64,000 nucleotides of DNA from Sulfurimonas xiamenensis. Its GTDB lineage: Bacteria > Campylobacterota > Campylobacteria > Campylobacterales > Sulfurimonadaceae. Positions 26,143-33,722 of the stretch are shown one piece after another (positions within the stretch are counted from its first letter, which is position 1; each line of letters opens with the position of its first letter). The notes below the pieces were generated by a model. It did not search any database, was not told the DNA's origin, and saw only the letters and a program-made list of their open reading frames with translations. The DNA is taken from contig NZ_CP041166.1 of NCBI RefSeq assembly GCF_009258045.1, positions 806,001-870,000 on the forward strand, given 5' to 3'. A program made the position numbers and the translations under genes.

Positions 26143-27068
26143 TGGAAATAATAGAAATACCTGAACTACCACCACAAATAAAAAGAGCTGCCGAACTAGG
26201 AGAGTTGGTGATATTTATAGGTGCAGGTATGTCTTATGAGCTAGGTTGCTCAGATTGGAATGGACTAGCAAATGATTTAATTAAGCGATGTGAAAATACA
26301 TTAGGCTCAGATGAACCATTATTAAACAATTTTGAAGCAACGCAACTTAGAAATATGCTGGAGCAAAGTGGCAATAGTAAAAAAGTTATCACTATATGTA
26401 ATGGCATTTTGTCCCAAAGTGGAAATGATGAACTTTTTTTGGAAGAGATGAAAAAATCACTAAACGATGATAAAGTTACATCAGCTAATCCAAAACTAAA
26501 AACTTACAGAGATCTCTTTAATTTAAATGGTATCTTTGTCACTACAAACGCTGACAGACACATAGATCAAATATTTAACCCTCAAAATATCATAACGAAT
26601 AAGTTTACAGGAAGCACTGCACTTGTAAATAAAAATCTGTACAAAATACATGGAAGCATAAATGAACCTGCTAGTCTGATATTTACGGTAGAGCAATATT
26701 TTACAAGATACAAAGACAAAGAGTTTATAAAGTTTTTAGAATCACTCTTTACCAAAACAGTGCTATTTGTAGGTTATGGACTGGGTGAATTTGAACTACT
26801 GGAGCATATGTATAAAAATATTACCCTTAGTGAAAATCATTATTTTTATCTTGGTGGGTACTATACTCACGAAAAAAGACTTTGTGATTTTGAACAGATG
26901 TATTTTGATCAGATGAAAGTGAAGCTCATACCATATTCAAAAGATAAAAAAGGGTTTAAGCAGTTGCCAATCGTTATAGAAGAGTGGGTAAAGCAAATTC
27001 AAACCACGACAAATGTCTTGCAAAACAATTTTGATGAGATAGATGAAGTGTTAAGGAATCCGTTTTGA
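26142..27068 (+). CDS. SIR2-like NAD-hydrolase domain protein
   Basis: The 308-aa protein has a SIR2_2-type fold: the NAD loop VIFIGAGMSYELGCSDW (about 22-38), TTNADRHID (about 134-142), KIHGSI (about 168-173) and FVGYGLGEFE (about 208-217). In phage defence, SIR2 domains deplete NAD+ when a partner senses infection. There is no separate sensor domain in this protein. Its start overlaps the hsdS stop (TAATG) and its stop overlaps the next start by 4 nt, so it is co-translated with both. Confidence 0.85.
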   Translation: MEIIEIPELPPQIKRAAELGELVIFIGAGMSYELGCSDWNGLANDLIKRCENTLGSDEPLLNNFEATQLRNMLEQSGNSKKVITICNGILSQSGNDELFLEEMKKSLNDDKVTSANPKLKTYRDLFNLNGIFVTTNADRHIDQIFNPQNIITNKFTGSTALVNKNLYKIHGSINEPASLIFTVEQYFTRYKDKEFIKFLESLFTKTVLFVGYGLGEFELLEHMYKNITLSENHYFYLGGYYTHEKRLCDFEQMYFDQMKVKLIPYSKDKKGFKQLPIVIEEWVKQIQTTTNVLQNNFDEIDEVLRNPF

Positions 27069-29779
27069 ATAAAGTCGAATCAACTATCCAAAAAATGAAG
27101 CTAAATCCAGATTATGAAAAATACTTTTTTCAAAATGCTTCTAAGTATCAAAATCTCTATGTTTGGCTTGAACCACTGTATAAAGAAAGCTATTTTGAAG
27201 CTCAAGAAGATATGAGAATTTATTTGAGTTTTTTAGAAACAGTTTCTTTACAAAATAAAGAAGAAGAGAGAAGTGACACAACTAAGATTTTACTTGATAT
27301 CGTCAATGCATTTTTTGAGTTTAGGCAAGAGCATAAAAGTTATGATTATTATACTGATTATTCTATGGTTAAAATTTTATTCAATCTCCCAAAGGAAAAT
27401 ATAACATTAGAGCATATTGATATGATTCATATGCTTCTAAAAGATTCGGGTGGCAGTAGTCTATTAAACAGCGAAATTGAAAAAGTTGTTTTACCTGTGC
27501 TAGTTGATAACGGCATGAATGAATATATTTTGAGCCTTTTAAGGGTGATTTTTGATTACCAAGTTCAAGACAAAGGAAAGTCTTATCAGGAGAGAGAGCC
27601 GTTACTTGAAAAATATTGGTTAAATAGTCTTTTAGAGAAACACTCTAAATCAATAGTTGAAATGATTGATATAGCTGGACTTGAGATATTAATATCTACT
27701 GTAAAACAGGTAATTGATGAAGATGAGGCTGCATTTAACAATGTTTGGATAGCTTCTATTGAAGAACATCCTCAAAATAGTTTTCCCGAGAGGTATGATA
27801 ATCAGCTTATATCTTTTACAAGAGATCTGTTAGAGTATCTTGATGCAGATAAAGTAAAAAGCTTTATAGAAAATTTTTTAGATGAAGAGCATCCTATTTT
27901 TAAAAGGTTGGCATTTCATACTATCAACAATAAGTATGATGAATTAAAAAAGTTGTTTTGGAACTGGTTTGATGCTTATAAAGATACAATAAATACTACC
28001 TTCAAACATGAACTTTATAAACTTTTGCAAGATAATAACGGTAAATTTAGTGAAGATGAATTTGACAAGCTTATTGCTTGGATAGAAAGCTTGGATTATT
28101 CCAAGTATTATGATGATGTATCTGCTGAACAATTGAGAATTGTTACAGCTTATAAGAAAAAAGAGTGGTTGTGGAGTATTAAAACATCAAGTACAAAAGC
28201 ACAAGAATTGTATGAAAAATACAATGCTGTAAACTCTTCTAAGCTAGAGCATCCAGGGTTCGATATGTGGACTAGTGGTACTGAGTGGGTCGGATATCAA
28301 AGTCCTATTGAAGAGAAAGATGTTTTTTGCAATAAAACAGTAGATGAAATTATCCAAGAGATCAAAACATTTGATCCATCAAAAATAGAAAAAGAGAGAT
28401 TTACTAGAGATAGTGATCTTATTGAGGGACTAGCTAATGATTTGGCAGATTGTGTAAAAGAAAATCCAAATAAGTATTCGTTAGAAATAGAAAAGTTTAT
28501 AGAGCTTGATTGGATTTATAAATATCATCTTATATACGGTCTCACAAACGCTTGGAAAGAAAAGAAAAAATTTGAGTGGGGCAAAGTTTTTGATTTTATT
28601 TTAAACATATTAGATGAAGATTTTTTTGCATCACAAGAGCAATATATATTATGGATGAAAGGTCAAATAGCAAGTTTGGTGGAATATGGTACTAAAAATG
28701 ATGAGAATGCGTTTGATAAAAAGTATCTTCCAGAGGCAAAAAAGATTCTTTTTTTACTGCTAAAACATAAGGAAGAAGAGCAAATAGAATATGATAATGA
28801 TATGCATACTTATGTATTAAATTCTATCAACGGCAAGGCATTACATGCGCTTATTAATTATACACTAAGATACGGTAGATTAAACAGTTCTCATAGTGTT
28901 AAGTGGGAAGATGATGTAAAAGATTTTTTTACAAAACAGCTTGACGAAAATACTGAGTATTCAAAATCTATATTTACAATTTTAGGAGATTATTTACCAA
29001 ATCTTAGCTTTTTGGATAAAGAGTGGGTAGATAGCAATTTTAACCGAATTTTCCCTACAGGAAACGATGACTTATGGGAGATTGCCATATCTGGATATTT
29101 TTTATATTCATCGACAGTTTATACAGACATATATGAACAATTTAAGCAACATGGGCACATTGAGAAAGCACTAAATTTTAAATTTAAATCTGATCGTACA
29201 AAACGAAAAGTTATTCAGCATATTTGTATAATGTACAATTCTTCTAAAGACGATGAAACTATACTTGATGTTATAGAGTCAAAAGATCAAGAGTCTATAC
29301 TTGAGTTAATTAGATTTATGTGGCAAATAGATAGAAAAAATATCACTGAAGAGGCACGAACAAAGATATTTAGCCTATGGCAAAAAATATATGATGTGTT
29401 TAGGGAAGATAATTCAAGTGGTGCTCAAGCAATATTTTCAACTTTATCGAAATGGTTTGTTTTTATAGATGCTATTGATGAGGAAATATTACCTTATCTA
29501 AAACTCACTGCTAAATATACAGAGAAAAATCATAACTCTTATTTTATTGTTGAGGAACTTGAAAGACTTGTTCAAAACAGCCCGAAAAATGTTGGTACAC
29601 TTTATATTGAAATGCTTACAAACGATATTTTTCCGACATATAAACAAGAACAGATTGAGAATACTATTGAATCAATGTATAAACTGGGTGAAAAAAATAG
29701 TGCCAAAATGATTTGTAATCTTTATAGAAAAAGAGGGATATATTTTTTGAATGAGATAAGCAAACAATATGAAATTTAA
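27065..29779 (+). CDS. Large helical protein, putative partner or sensor of the SIR2 protein
   Basis: The 904-aa protein is almost entirely alpha-helical, rich in Glu, Lys, Trp and Tyr, with no signal peptide, membrane segment or nucleotide-binding motif. It resembles the helical-repeat C-terminal regions that follow SIR2 in DSR-type or DUF4020 proteins, but this is only an impression. The start is TTG at 27065, overlapping the SIR2 stop by 4 nt; an ATG at 27095 is an alternative. Its size and coupling suggest it senses phage and controls the SIR2 enzyme. Last gene of the defence operon. Confidence 0.75.
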   Translation: MNKVESTIQKMKLNPDYEKYFFQNASKYQNLYVWLEPLYKESYFEAQEDMRIYLSFLETVSLQNKEEERSDTTKILLDIVNAFFEFRQEHKSYDYYTDYSMVKILFNLPKENITLEHIDMIHMLLKDSGGSSLLNSEIEKVVLPVLVDNGMNEYILSLLRVIFDYQVQDKGKSYQEREPLLEKYWLNSLLEKHSKSIVEMIDIAGLEILISTVKQVIDEDEAAFNNVWIASIEEHPQNSFPERYDNQLISFTRDLLEYLDADKVKSFIENFLDEEHPIFKRLAFHTINNKYDELKKLFWNWFDAYKDTINTTFKHELYKLLQDNNGKFSEDEFDKLIAWIESLDYSKYYDDVSAEQLRIVTAYKKKEWLWSIKTSSTKAQELYEKYNAVNSSKLEHPGFDMWTSGTEWVGYQSPIEEKDVFCNKTVDEIIQEIKTFDPSKIEKERFTRDSDLIEGLANDLADCVKENPNKYSLEIEKFIELDWIYKYHLIYGLTNAWKEKKKFEWGKVFDFILNILDEDFFASQEQYILWMKGQIASLVEYGTKNDENAFDKKYLPEAKKILFLLLKHKEEEQIEYDNDMHTYVLNSINGKALHALINYTLRYGRLNSSHSVKWEDDVKDFFTKQLDENTEYSKSIFTILGDYLPNLSFLDKEWVDSNFNRIFPTGNDDLWEIAISGYFLYSSTVYTDIYEQFKQHGHIEKALNFKFKSDRTKRKVIQHICIMYNSSKDDETILDVIESKDQESILELIRFMWQIDRKNITEEARTKIFSLWQKIYDVFREDNSSGAQAIFSTLSKWFVFIDAIDEEILPYLKLTAKYTEKNHNSYFIVEELERLVQNSPKNVGTLYIEMLTNDIFPTYKQEQIENTIESMYKLGEKNSAKMICNLYRKRGIYFLNEISKQYEI

Positions 29780-30000
29780 TGAAAAAATAAAAAATTGTCT
29801 TATAAAAGCAGCAGTTTTCTAAAAATTTTAAAATTCTTTTTGTAAATTTTTGCACTTTTTTACCACTTAAAGTAGAAAAATAGATTCTAAAAAAGAATTT
29901 CATTACGAAAAATCAAAATATAATTTTACATAATTACGCACAGTACTGGCTTTGAAGGTACTTAGTAAAATAAAAGCAGAAAATTTAAAGCTAAACTTGA

Positions 30001-30052
30001 GCTTTTAGTTTAGTTTATATAAAGTTATTTGAAACTAAATTAGAGCTTTTTT
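30001..30052 (+). terminator. Imperfect terminator hairpin downstream of the defence operon
   Basis: GCTTTTAGTTTAGTTT (30001-30016) pairs imperfectly with AAACTAAATTAGAGC (30032-30046); the inner 8 bp are perfect. TTTTTT follows at 30047-30052. A competing pairing CTAAAC (29991-29996) with GTTTAG (30008-30013) could act as an alternative fold. It lies about 220 nt after the last stop. Confidence 0.45.
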
Positions 30053-30067
30053 AAAAGTTATGTAAAA

Positions 30068-30105
30068 GCTTTTAGAAGCTTTTTGGGGCTTTAGAAGCAT
30101 TTTTA
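30068..30105. repeat. Four GCTTT-like repeats at 10-bp phasing
   Basis: GCTTTT, GCTTTT, GCTTTA and GCATTT begin at 30068, 30078, 30088 and 30097, that is once per helical turn. This is the arrangement expected of a protein-binding array or short iterons. Confidence 0.4.
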
Positions 30106-30147
30106 CTTAAGCAAAATTTAAAAAAATATACTTTAATATTGTGATGT

Positions 30148-30171
30148 TTATTGACATATTATGGTCAATAA
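30148..30171. promoter_or_regulatory. 8-bp inverted repeat, putative operator
   Basis: TTATTGAC (30148-30155) and GTCAATAA (30164-30171) are perfect inverted copies with an 8-nt spacer, about 180 bp before the HTH gene. Each half resembles a -35 TTGAC, so binding here could control divergent or forward transcription. Confidence 0.4.
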
Positions 30172-30219
30172 CGACATAAGGTGAAAGACCTAATGTTGAA
30201 AATGATGAAAATGACCTCC

Positions 30220-30288
30220 GAGCTTACCATTAGCTCACCCTCTTAAATGGAAGGCTTGATTCTTCAAGCACTGCAAGACGCCAGTCTT
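30220..30288 (+). ncRNA. Three tandem hairpins, possible structured leader or small RNA
   Basis: Three perfect short hairpins follow each other: GAGCT-7nt-AGCTC (30220-30236), GCTTGA-TTCT-TCAAGC (30254-30269) and AAGAC-GCCA-GTCTT (30275-30288). The region is less AT-rich than its surroundings, and the last hairpin lies 60 nt before the HTH start codon. It could be the leader of the HTH/ATPase transcript or a separate regulatory RNA. No known family is recognised. Confidence 0.4.
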
Positions 30289-30348
30289 CAAAATGATGAA
30301 ATGTAGAAATGAAAAACTTTTACCTTGAATTTATTTTGGAGAAAATTT

Positions 30349-30597
30349 ATGGATTTTAACAATAGTATTAATATAGCTCATTCTTTGTATCTTGATTATG
30401 GATATTTTTTAACAAAGAATAATTTAGCAGAAGTTTTAGGTGTGAGCCTTTCAACAATTGATAGAAGACTTAAAGAAAAGAAACTTCCTCTGCACAAAAA
30501 AATTGGGAATCGAGTTTTGTTTCCAGTCAGTAGTGTTGCAAACTTTATTAACAATATCAAAGATCAGAAACTTGCAGATGCAGGAGGTGAACTTTGA
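30349..30597 (+). CDS. Small HTH DNA-binding protein (excisionase/MerR-like)
   Basis: I chose the ATG at 30349 (GGAGA 6 nt upstream) over a TTG at 30325. The 82-aa product carries a helix-turn-helix: FLTKNNLAEVLGVSLSTIDR, then KEKKLPLHKKIGNRVLFPVS, the classical HTH_17/excisionase pattern where a wing reads the groove. It probably regulates the element's genes or assists excision. The stop overlaps the next start (TTG at 30594) by 4 nt. Confidence 0.75.
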   Translation: MDFNNSINIAHSLYLDYGYFLTKNNLAEVLGVSLSTIDRRLKEKKLPLHKKIGNRVLFPVSSVANFINNIKDQKLADAGGEL

Positions 30598-31793
30598 AGT
30601 CCCTCCAAAAAGCAAAAACAAGGATACAACAGCTAAAAGGTTTCCCTTATCTTGTTATAGAAGCTAAGGCATTTCTTGAAAAATTTGGCGAGTTTTTGAG
30701 TGAAGATGAAAAAACTGAGATCACTCAAGAGATCCAAGTAGCTCAAAACAGCAAACTGACATCTAAAAAACCTCTTCAAGAGCGTTTTAAAAGTCACTTC
30801 TATACTTATGAAGAGATCAAAAATGCACCTGCCACGAGATGGCTGGTGCAAGACCTGATCCCATCAAGTTCTATCGGTGTGATGATAGGAGATAGTGGTG
30901 TCGGTAAAACGACCGTCGTATTACATGTATGTACGACTATTTTGACTACTAAAACAAATGTCTATATCTACATGATCGACGGTGATATGAATCAAACCAA
31001 GATCAAAGAGAGTGAAGCATACCCTCTGCTTAGAAAGTTTCCTGAAAGATTTATCTATGCAGGAAAACAAACAGGCAGTGATTTTTCAGAGTTTGTTCAA
31101 GAGTTATTAACCGAGATTGTTGAAGAGCAGATGAAGCATCCTGATAGGGAATACTTTGTTATCCAAGATTCACTTATGCTCACTGTCCCTAAAAAACGAG
31201 GTTTTGTGGATACACAAAAGCTCTACTTTTATGAAAAGATACTGCGAAGTGTAGGAGGGAGTACGCTTTTTATCCATCACTTGAATAAAGATGGAAATTT
31301 TGCAGACTCTCAGCAGATTATTAATTATGCGGACTATTCGTTTTCTATCACGAGAAATGACTTTAACTCTACTATTCTCTTGCACCCACATAAGGCTAGT
31401 AGATACGCCATAGAGGGCAAAGCATTTCTAACCGAAGATAGAAAAATAATCAAAGAGGTTGAGTATGAAGCGGTAAACATCGAACCTCGTGAGTCAAAAT
31501 TTGTAAACTATGTACTAGAAGCTCTTGAAGATGGAGAGATGAACCAAAGTGAGATCATCTCCCATTTGGAAAAAATGCGATTTTTCAGTGAGTACAAAGT
31601 CGGACAGAAAAAGGCTACAAGGTGGCTTATGGCTTGGGGTGATAAGGGAAAATGGAGCTATGAGCGACGACCAGATCAAAAGAATGCCATCTATTTTTGG
31701 ATAGAGCAAAACGAGTCTCAAAAAGTGGAAAACTTGCAGAACTTGAAAAACTGCAAAACAGCTTTTTCAGGGGAGGTGGCATCATGTATTTAG
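30594..31793 (+). CDS. RepA/RecA-like AAA ATPase of the mobile element
   Basis: The 399-aa protein starts at TTG (30594) with GGAGG 7 nt before it. It has the RecA-fold motor of RepA-type hexameric helicases: MIGDSGVGKTTV (Walker A, about 98-109), FVIQDSLML (Walker B, about 189) and TLFIHHLNKDG (sensor strand). The C-terminal part (MNQSEIISHLEKMRFFSEYK) looks like a winged helix. Such ATPases are common beside integrases in mobile islands, where they support element replication or maintenance. No primase domain is seen. Confidence 0.8.
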   Translation: MKSLQKAKTRIQQLKGFPYLVIEAKAFLEKFGEFLSEDEKTEITQEIQVAQNSKLTSKKPLQERFKSHFYTYEEIKNAPATRWLVQDLIPSSSIGVMIGDSGVGKTTVVLHVCTTILTTKTNVYIYMIDGDMNQTKIKESEAYPLLRKFPERFIYAGKQTGSDFSEFVQELLTEIVEEQMKHPDREYFVIQDSLMLTVPKKRGFVDTQKLYFYEKILRSVGGSTLFIHHLNKDGNFADSQQIINYADYSFSITRNDFNSTILLHPHKASRYAIEGKAFLTEDRKIIKEVEYEAVNIEPRESKFVNYVLEALEDGEMNQSEIISHLEKMRFFSEYKVGQKKATRWLMAWGDKGKWSYERRPDQKNAIYFWIEQNESQKVENLQNLKNCKTAFSGEVASCI

Positions 31794-32134
31794 AAGAAAA
31801 GATAGATGATCTACGCAGCAAACAAAATGAGCTTATAGAGATGGTTCAACTATTTTTGCCAGATCTTACAACAGAAAAAGGTGTTATCCATTTTTTAGAA
31901 ATCACCAAAAATACATTCAATAATTATATGGAAAACGGTATTTTTGTACAAGGAGTGCATTATACAAAAGAAGGAAAATCGAAAGTATTTGTTCCGAGTG
32001 AGATTATTAAATTAAAACGAATGGGAGTAAAAGGAAAGAGAAAAAACATAACTCAACAAGACACCTTAGATTTTCTAAATAAGAAGCTAGGTATAATACC
32101 TCGTGCAGGCATTCCTTCGATGGAGGAAATGTGA
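31784..32134 (+). CDS. Small island protein with possible HTH, unknown
   Basis: The start is the ATG at 31784, preceded by GGGGAGGTGG; it overlaps the ATPase gene by 10 nt. The 116-aa product has an N-terminal coiled segment (MYLEEKIDDLRSKQNELIEM) and a middle part resembling a DNA-binding helix-turn-helix (FLEITKNTFNNYMENGIF). The TGA overlaps the integrase start. It may be an integrase accessory or excisionase-like factor. The function is not certain. Confidence 0.65.
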   Translation: MYLEEKIDDLRSKQNELIEMVQLFLPDLTTEKGVIHFLEITKNTFNNYMENGIFVQGVHYTKEGKSKVFVPSEIIKLKRMGVKGKRKNITQQDTLDFLNKKLGIIPRAGIPSMEEM

Positions 32135-33339
32135 TGAGTGTAAGAGTTTATACAAACAATTACAACATTCTGTGTTTAGATATACGATATGGAGATGGTG
32201 AGAGGGTAAGAACATCAACAAAACTCAAAGATACTGTTAAAAATAGGCAGTTGATTACGAAAAAGATTATTCCTCATTTGGAAGTTCAAATTTTAAATGG
32301 TGAGTATGACCCAAAAGCGAAGCAAGAAGTTGTTCCTAACACTGTAAGGGAATATGGATATAAAAGCTTGATGCGTCATAAGAACAAGAGACGCAAGCAT
32401 GTTCATAAGGCTTATTTACAACATTTTGAAAGTAAGATTGTTCCTGAGTTTGGAGATATGCTCATACAACATATTTCTGCTATGAAATTGTTGGATTGGC
32501 AAAATAAACTGTTAGAAAATTTTCAAGCATCTTCTGTAAAAAAATACAGGACAGTGTTTAACACTATACTAGAAGATGCCCGTAAAGAGTTGATAAACGG
32601 TAAAAAAATGATTTCAGAGAATCCGTTTAGGGATGTCGATGTTCCAAAAGACAGAGAAGTTTTTGTGGATGGCGATGAATATGATAATGAGTTTCTTGAT
32701 AACCAAGTAAATCCATTTTCATTAGATGAAATTGAAGATTTGATTGCTAAGTCAGATGGATATTTGAGAAATTTCATTGGGATCATGTCAAGAACAGGTA
32801 TGAGGCCTGGAGAATTGGTCGCTTTACGGTGGGGTGATGTTGATTTTGACAATGAGATTATTAAGATAAGAAGAACGAGAATTCAGGGAGAAAATGGTCC
32901 TCCCAAGAAAAAAGCTTCTGTAAGAGATATTGAGATGATCTCAGGTGTCAAAGAGTTTTTCAAATCTCAATTTGCCATAACAGGTGACGATCCAAACGGT
33001 AATATATTTTTGAATAGTTCAAAATTGCCATTTTACAGTCACGATTTTATAGCAAAACAATTTAAAGATTTATTATCTAAGGATGATAAAAGGTATCTCT
33101 ATCAGCTGAGACACTCATTTGCAACAATGATGATTAGCGAGGGTGAAGATATTTTATGGGTAAGTAAAATGTTGGGACATAAAAGTTCCGACATTACCCT
33201 CAAGACATATGCAAAAGCATATAAGATCTCAAGAAATAAAGAACAACGCAAAAAAAGAGCTTTATTTCTTGAAAAAAGGCACAGTTTGGGCACAGTGAAT
33301 AATTTAACATTCCAAAAGTCCCAAAAAATAGGGGGATAA
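32134..33339 (+). CDS. Phage-type tyrosine recombinase (integrase)
   Basis: The start is probably the ATG at 32134 (TGATG overlap, GGAGG upstream); a GTG at 32131 is possible. The 401-aa protein has a N-terminal arm-binding region, a SAM-like core-binding domain (about 85-175), and a catalytic domain with Arg in SRTGMRPGEL (about 222), the YQLRHSFATMM box (His, Arg), LGHKSSDITLKTYAKAY (His and nucleophile Tyr). It integrates and excises the element. Its stop is 2 nt before the ybgC start, right at the attachment repeat. Confidence 0.92.
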   Translation: MSVRVYTNNYNILCLDIRYGDGERVRTSTKLKDTVKNRQLITKKIIPHLEVQILNGEYDPKAKQEVVPNTVREYGYKSLMRHKNKRRKHVHKAYLQHFESKIVPEFGDMLIQHISAMKLLDWQNKLLENFQASSVKKYRTVFNTILEDARKELINGKKMISENPFRDVDVPKDREVFVDGDEYDNEFLDNQVNPFSLDEIEDLIAKSDGYLRNFIGIMSRTGMRPGELVALRWGDVDFDNEIIKIRRTRIQGENGPPKKKASVRDIEMISGVKEFFKSQFAITGDDPNGNIFLNSSKLPFYSHDFIAKQFKDLLSKDDKRYLYQLRHSFATMMISEGEDILWVSKMLGHKSSDITLKTYAKAYKISRNKEQRKKRALFLEKRHSLGTVNNLTFQKSQKIGG

Positions 33340-33341
33340 CG

Positions 33342-33722
33342 GTGAAAATACGAGTCTATTACGAAGATACGGATGCGGGAGGAGTTGTATATCATTCAAA
33401 TTATTTAAATTTTTGCGAAAGAGCTAGGAGTGAGTTGTTTTTTAAAAAAGGATTGACTCCTGTTTTAGAAAATGGTCATTTTGTTGCAAAAAAAATAGAA
33501 GCTGATTATATAATAAGTGCTAAACTTGGTGATGAACTGAAAGTTAAAACTGAACTGATAGAGATGAAAGGTGCTTCTTTCAAACTTTTGCAAACTATTT
33601 ACAAAGAAAATAAAAAAATATTTGAGATGAAGATTACTTTGGTGTACATAACTTTTGGAGGTAAACCTCAAAAAATTACAAAAGAAGTTAAGGATCTTCT
33701 TTTATTGCTCTTTGTAAATTGA
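33342..33722 (+). CDS. ybgC: YbgC-type acyl-CoA thioesterase
   Basis: The 126-aa hot-dog-fold protein has the YbgC signature YYEDTDAGGVVYHSNYLNF (active-site Asp) at residues 6-24 and ERARSE. It hydrolyses acyl-CoA or acyl-ACP thioesters and in many bacteria sits with tol-pal. The start is GTG at 33342 with GGGGG upstream. The first 8 codons lie within the right attachment repeat, so its start codon and leader come from the integrated element. Its 3' end overlaps the convergent 33702-34955 gene by 21 nt. Confidence 0.88.
   Translation: MKIRVYYEDTDAGGVVYHSNYLNFCERARSELFFKKGLTPVLENGHFVAKKIEADYIISAKLGDELKVKTELIEMKGASFKLLQTIYKENKKIFEMKITLVYITFGGKPQKITKEVKDLLLLLFVN
33343..33364 (+). repeat. attR: right copy of the attachment repeat, in the ybgC start
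   Basis: This copy matches 12076-12097 at 21 of 22 positions. It covers codons 1-8 of intact ybgC and lies 4 nt after the integrase stop. The pair delimits the island. Confidence 0.8.

Larger units (their letters stand above)
29780..30348 (+). other. Non-coding control region between the defence operon and the replication/integration genes
   Basis: This 569-bp AT-rich stretch has no supported gene. It holds a terminator-like hairpin (30001-30052), a phased GCTTT repeat array (30068-30105), an 8-bp inverted repeat (30148-30171) and three successive hairpins (30220-30288), all listed separately. The layout resembles a promoter/operator or replication-control region for the genes at 30349-33339. 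Confidence 0.5.
12076..33364 (+). mobile_element. Integrated genomic (defence) island at the 5' end of ybgC
   Basis: The element is bounded by direct repeats at 12076-12097 and 33343-33364 (21 of 22 bases equal). It contains a tyrosine recombinase next to the right end, an HTH protein, a RepA-like ATPase and many defence genes. There are no phage structural, tail, lysis or conjugation genes, so it is an integrative island or satellite rather than a full prophage or conjugative element. Confidence 0.85.

Noticed and set aside
12076-33364. A prophage or conjugative element.
   Set aside because: No capsid, portal, terminase, tail, lysis, relaxase or type IV secretion genes. Only integrase, HTH, a RepA-like ATPase and defence genes are seen.
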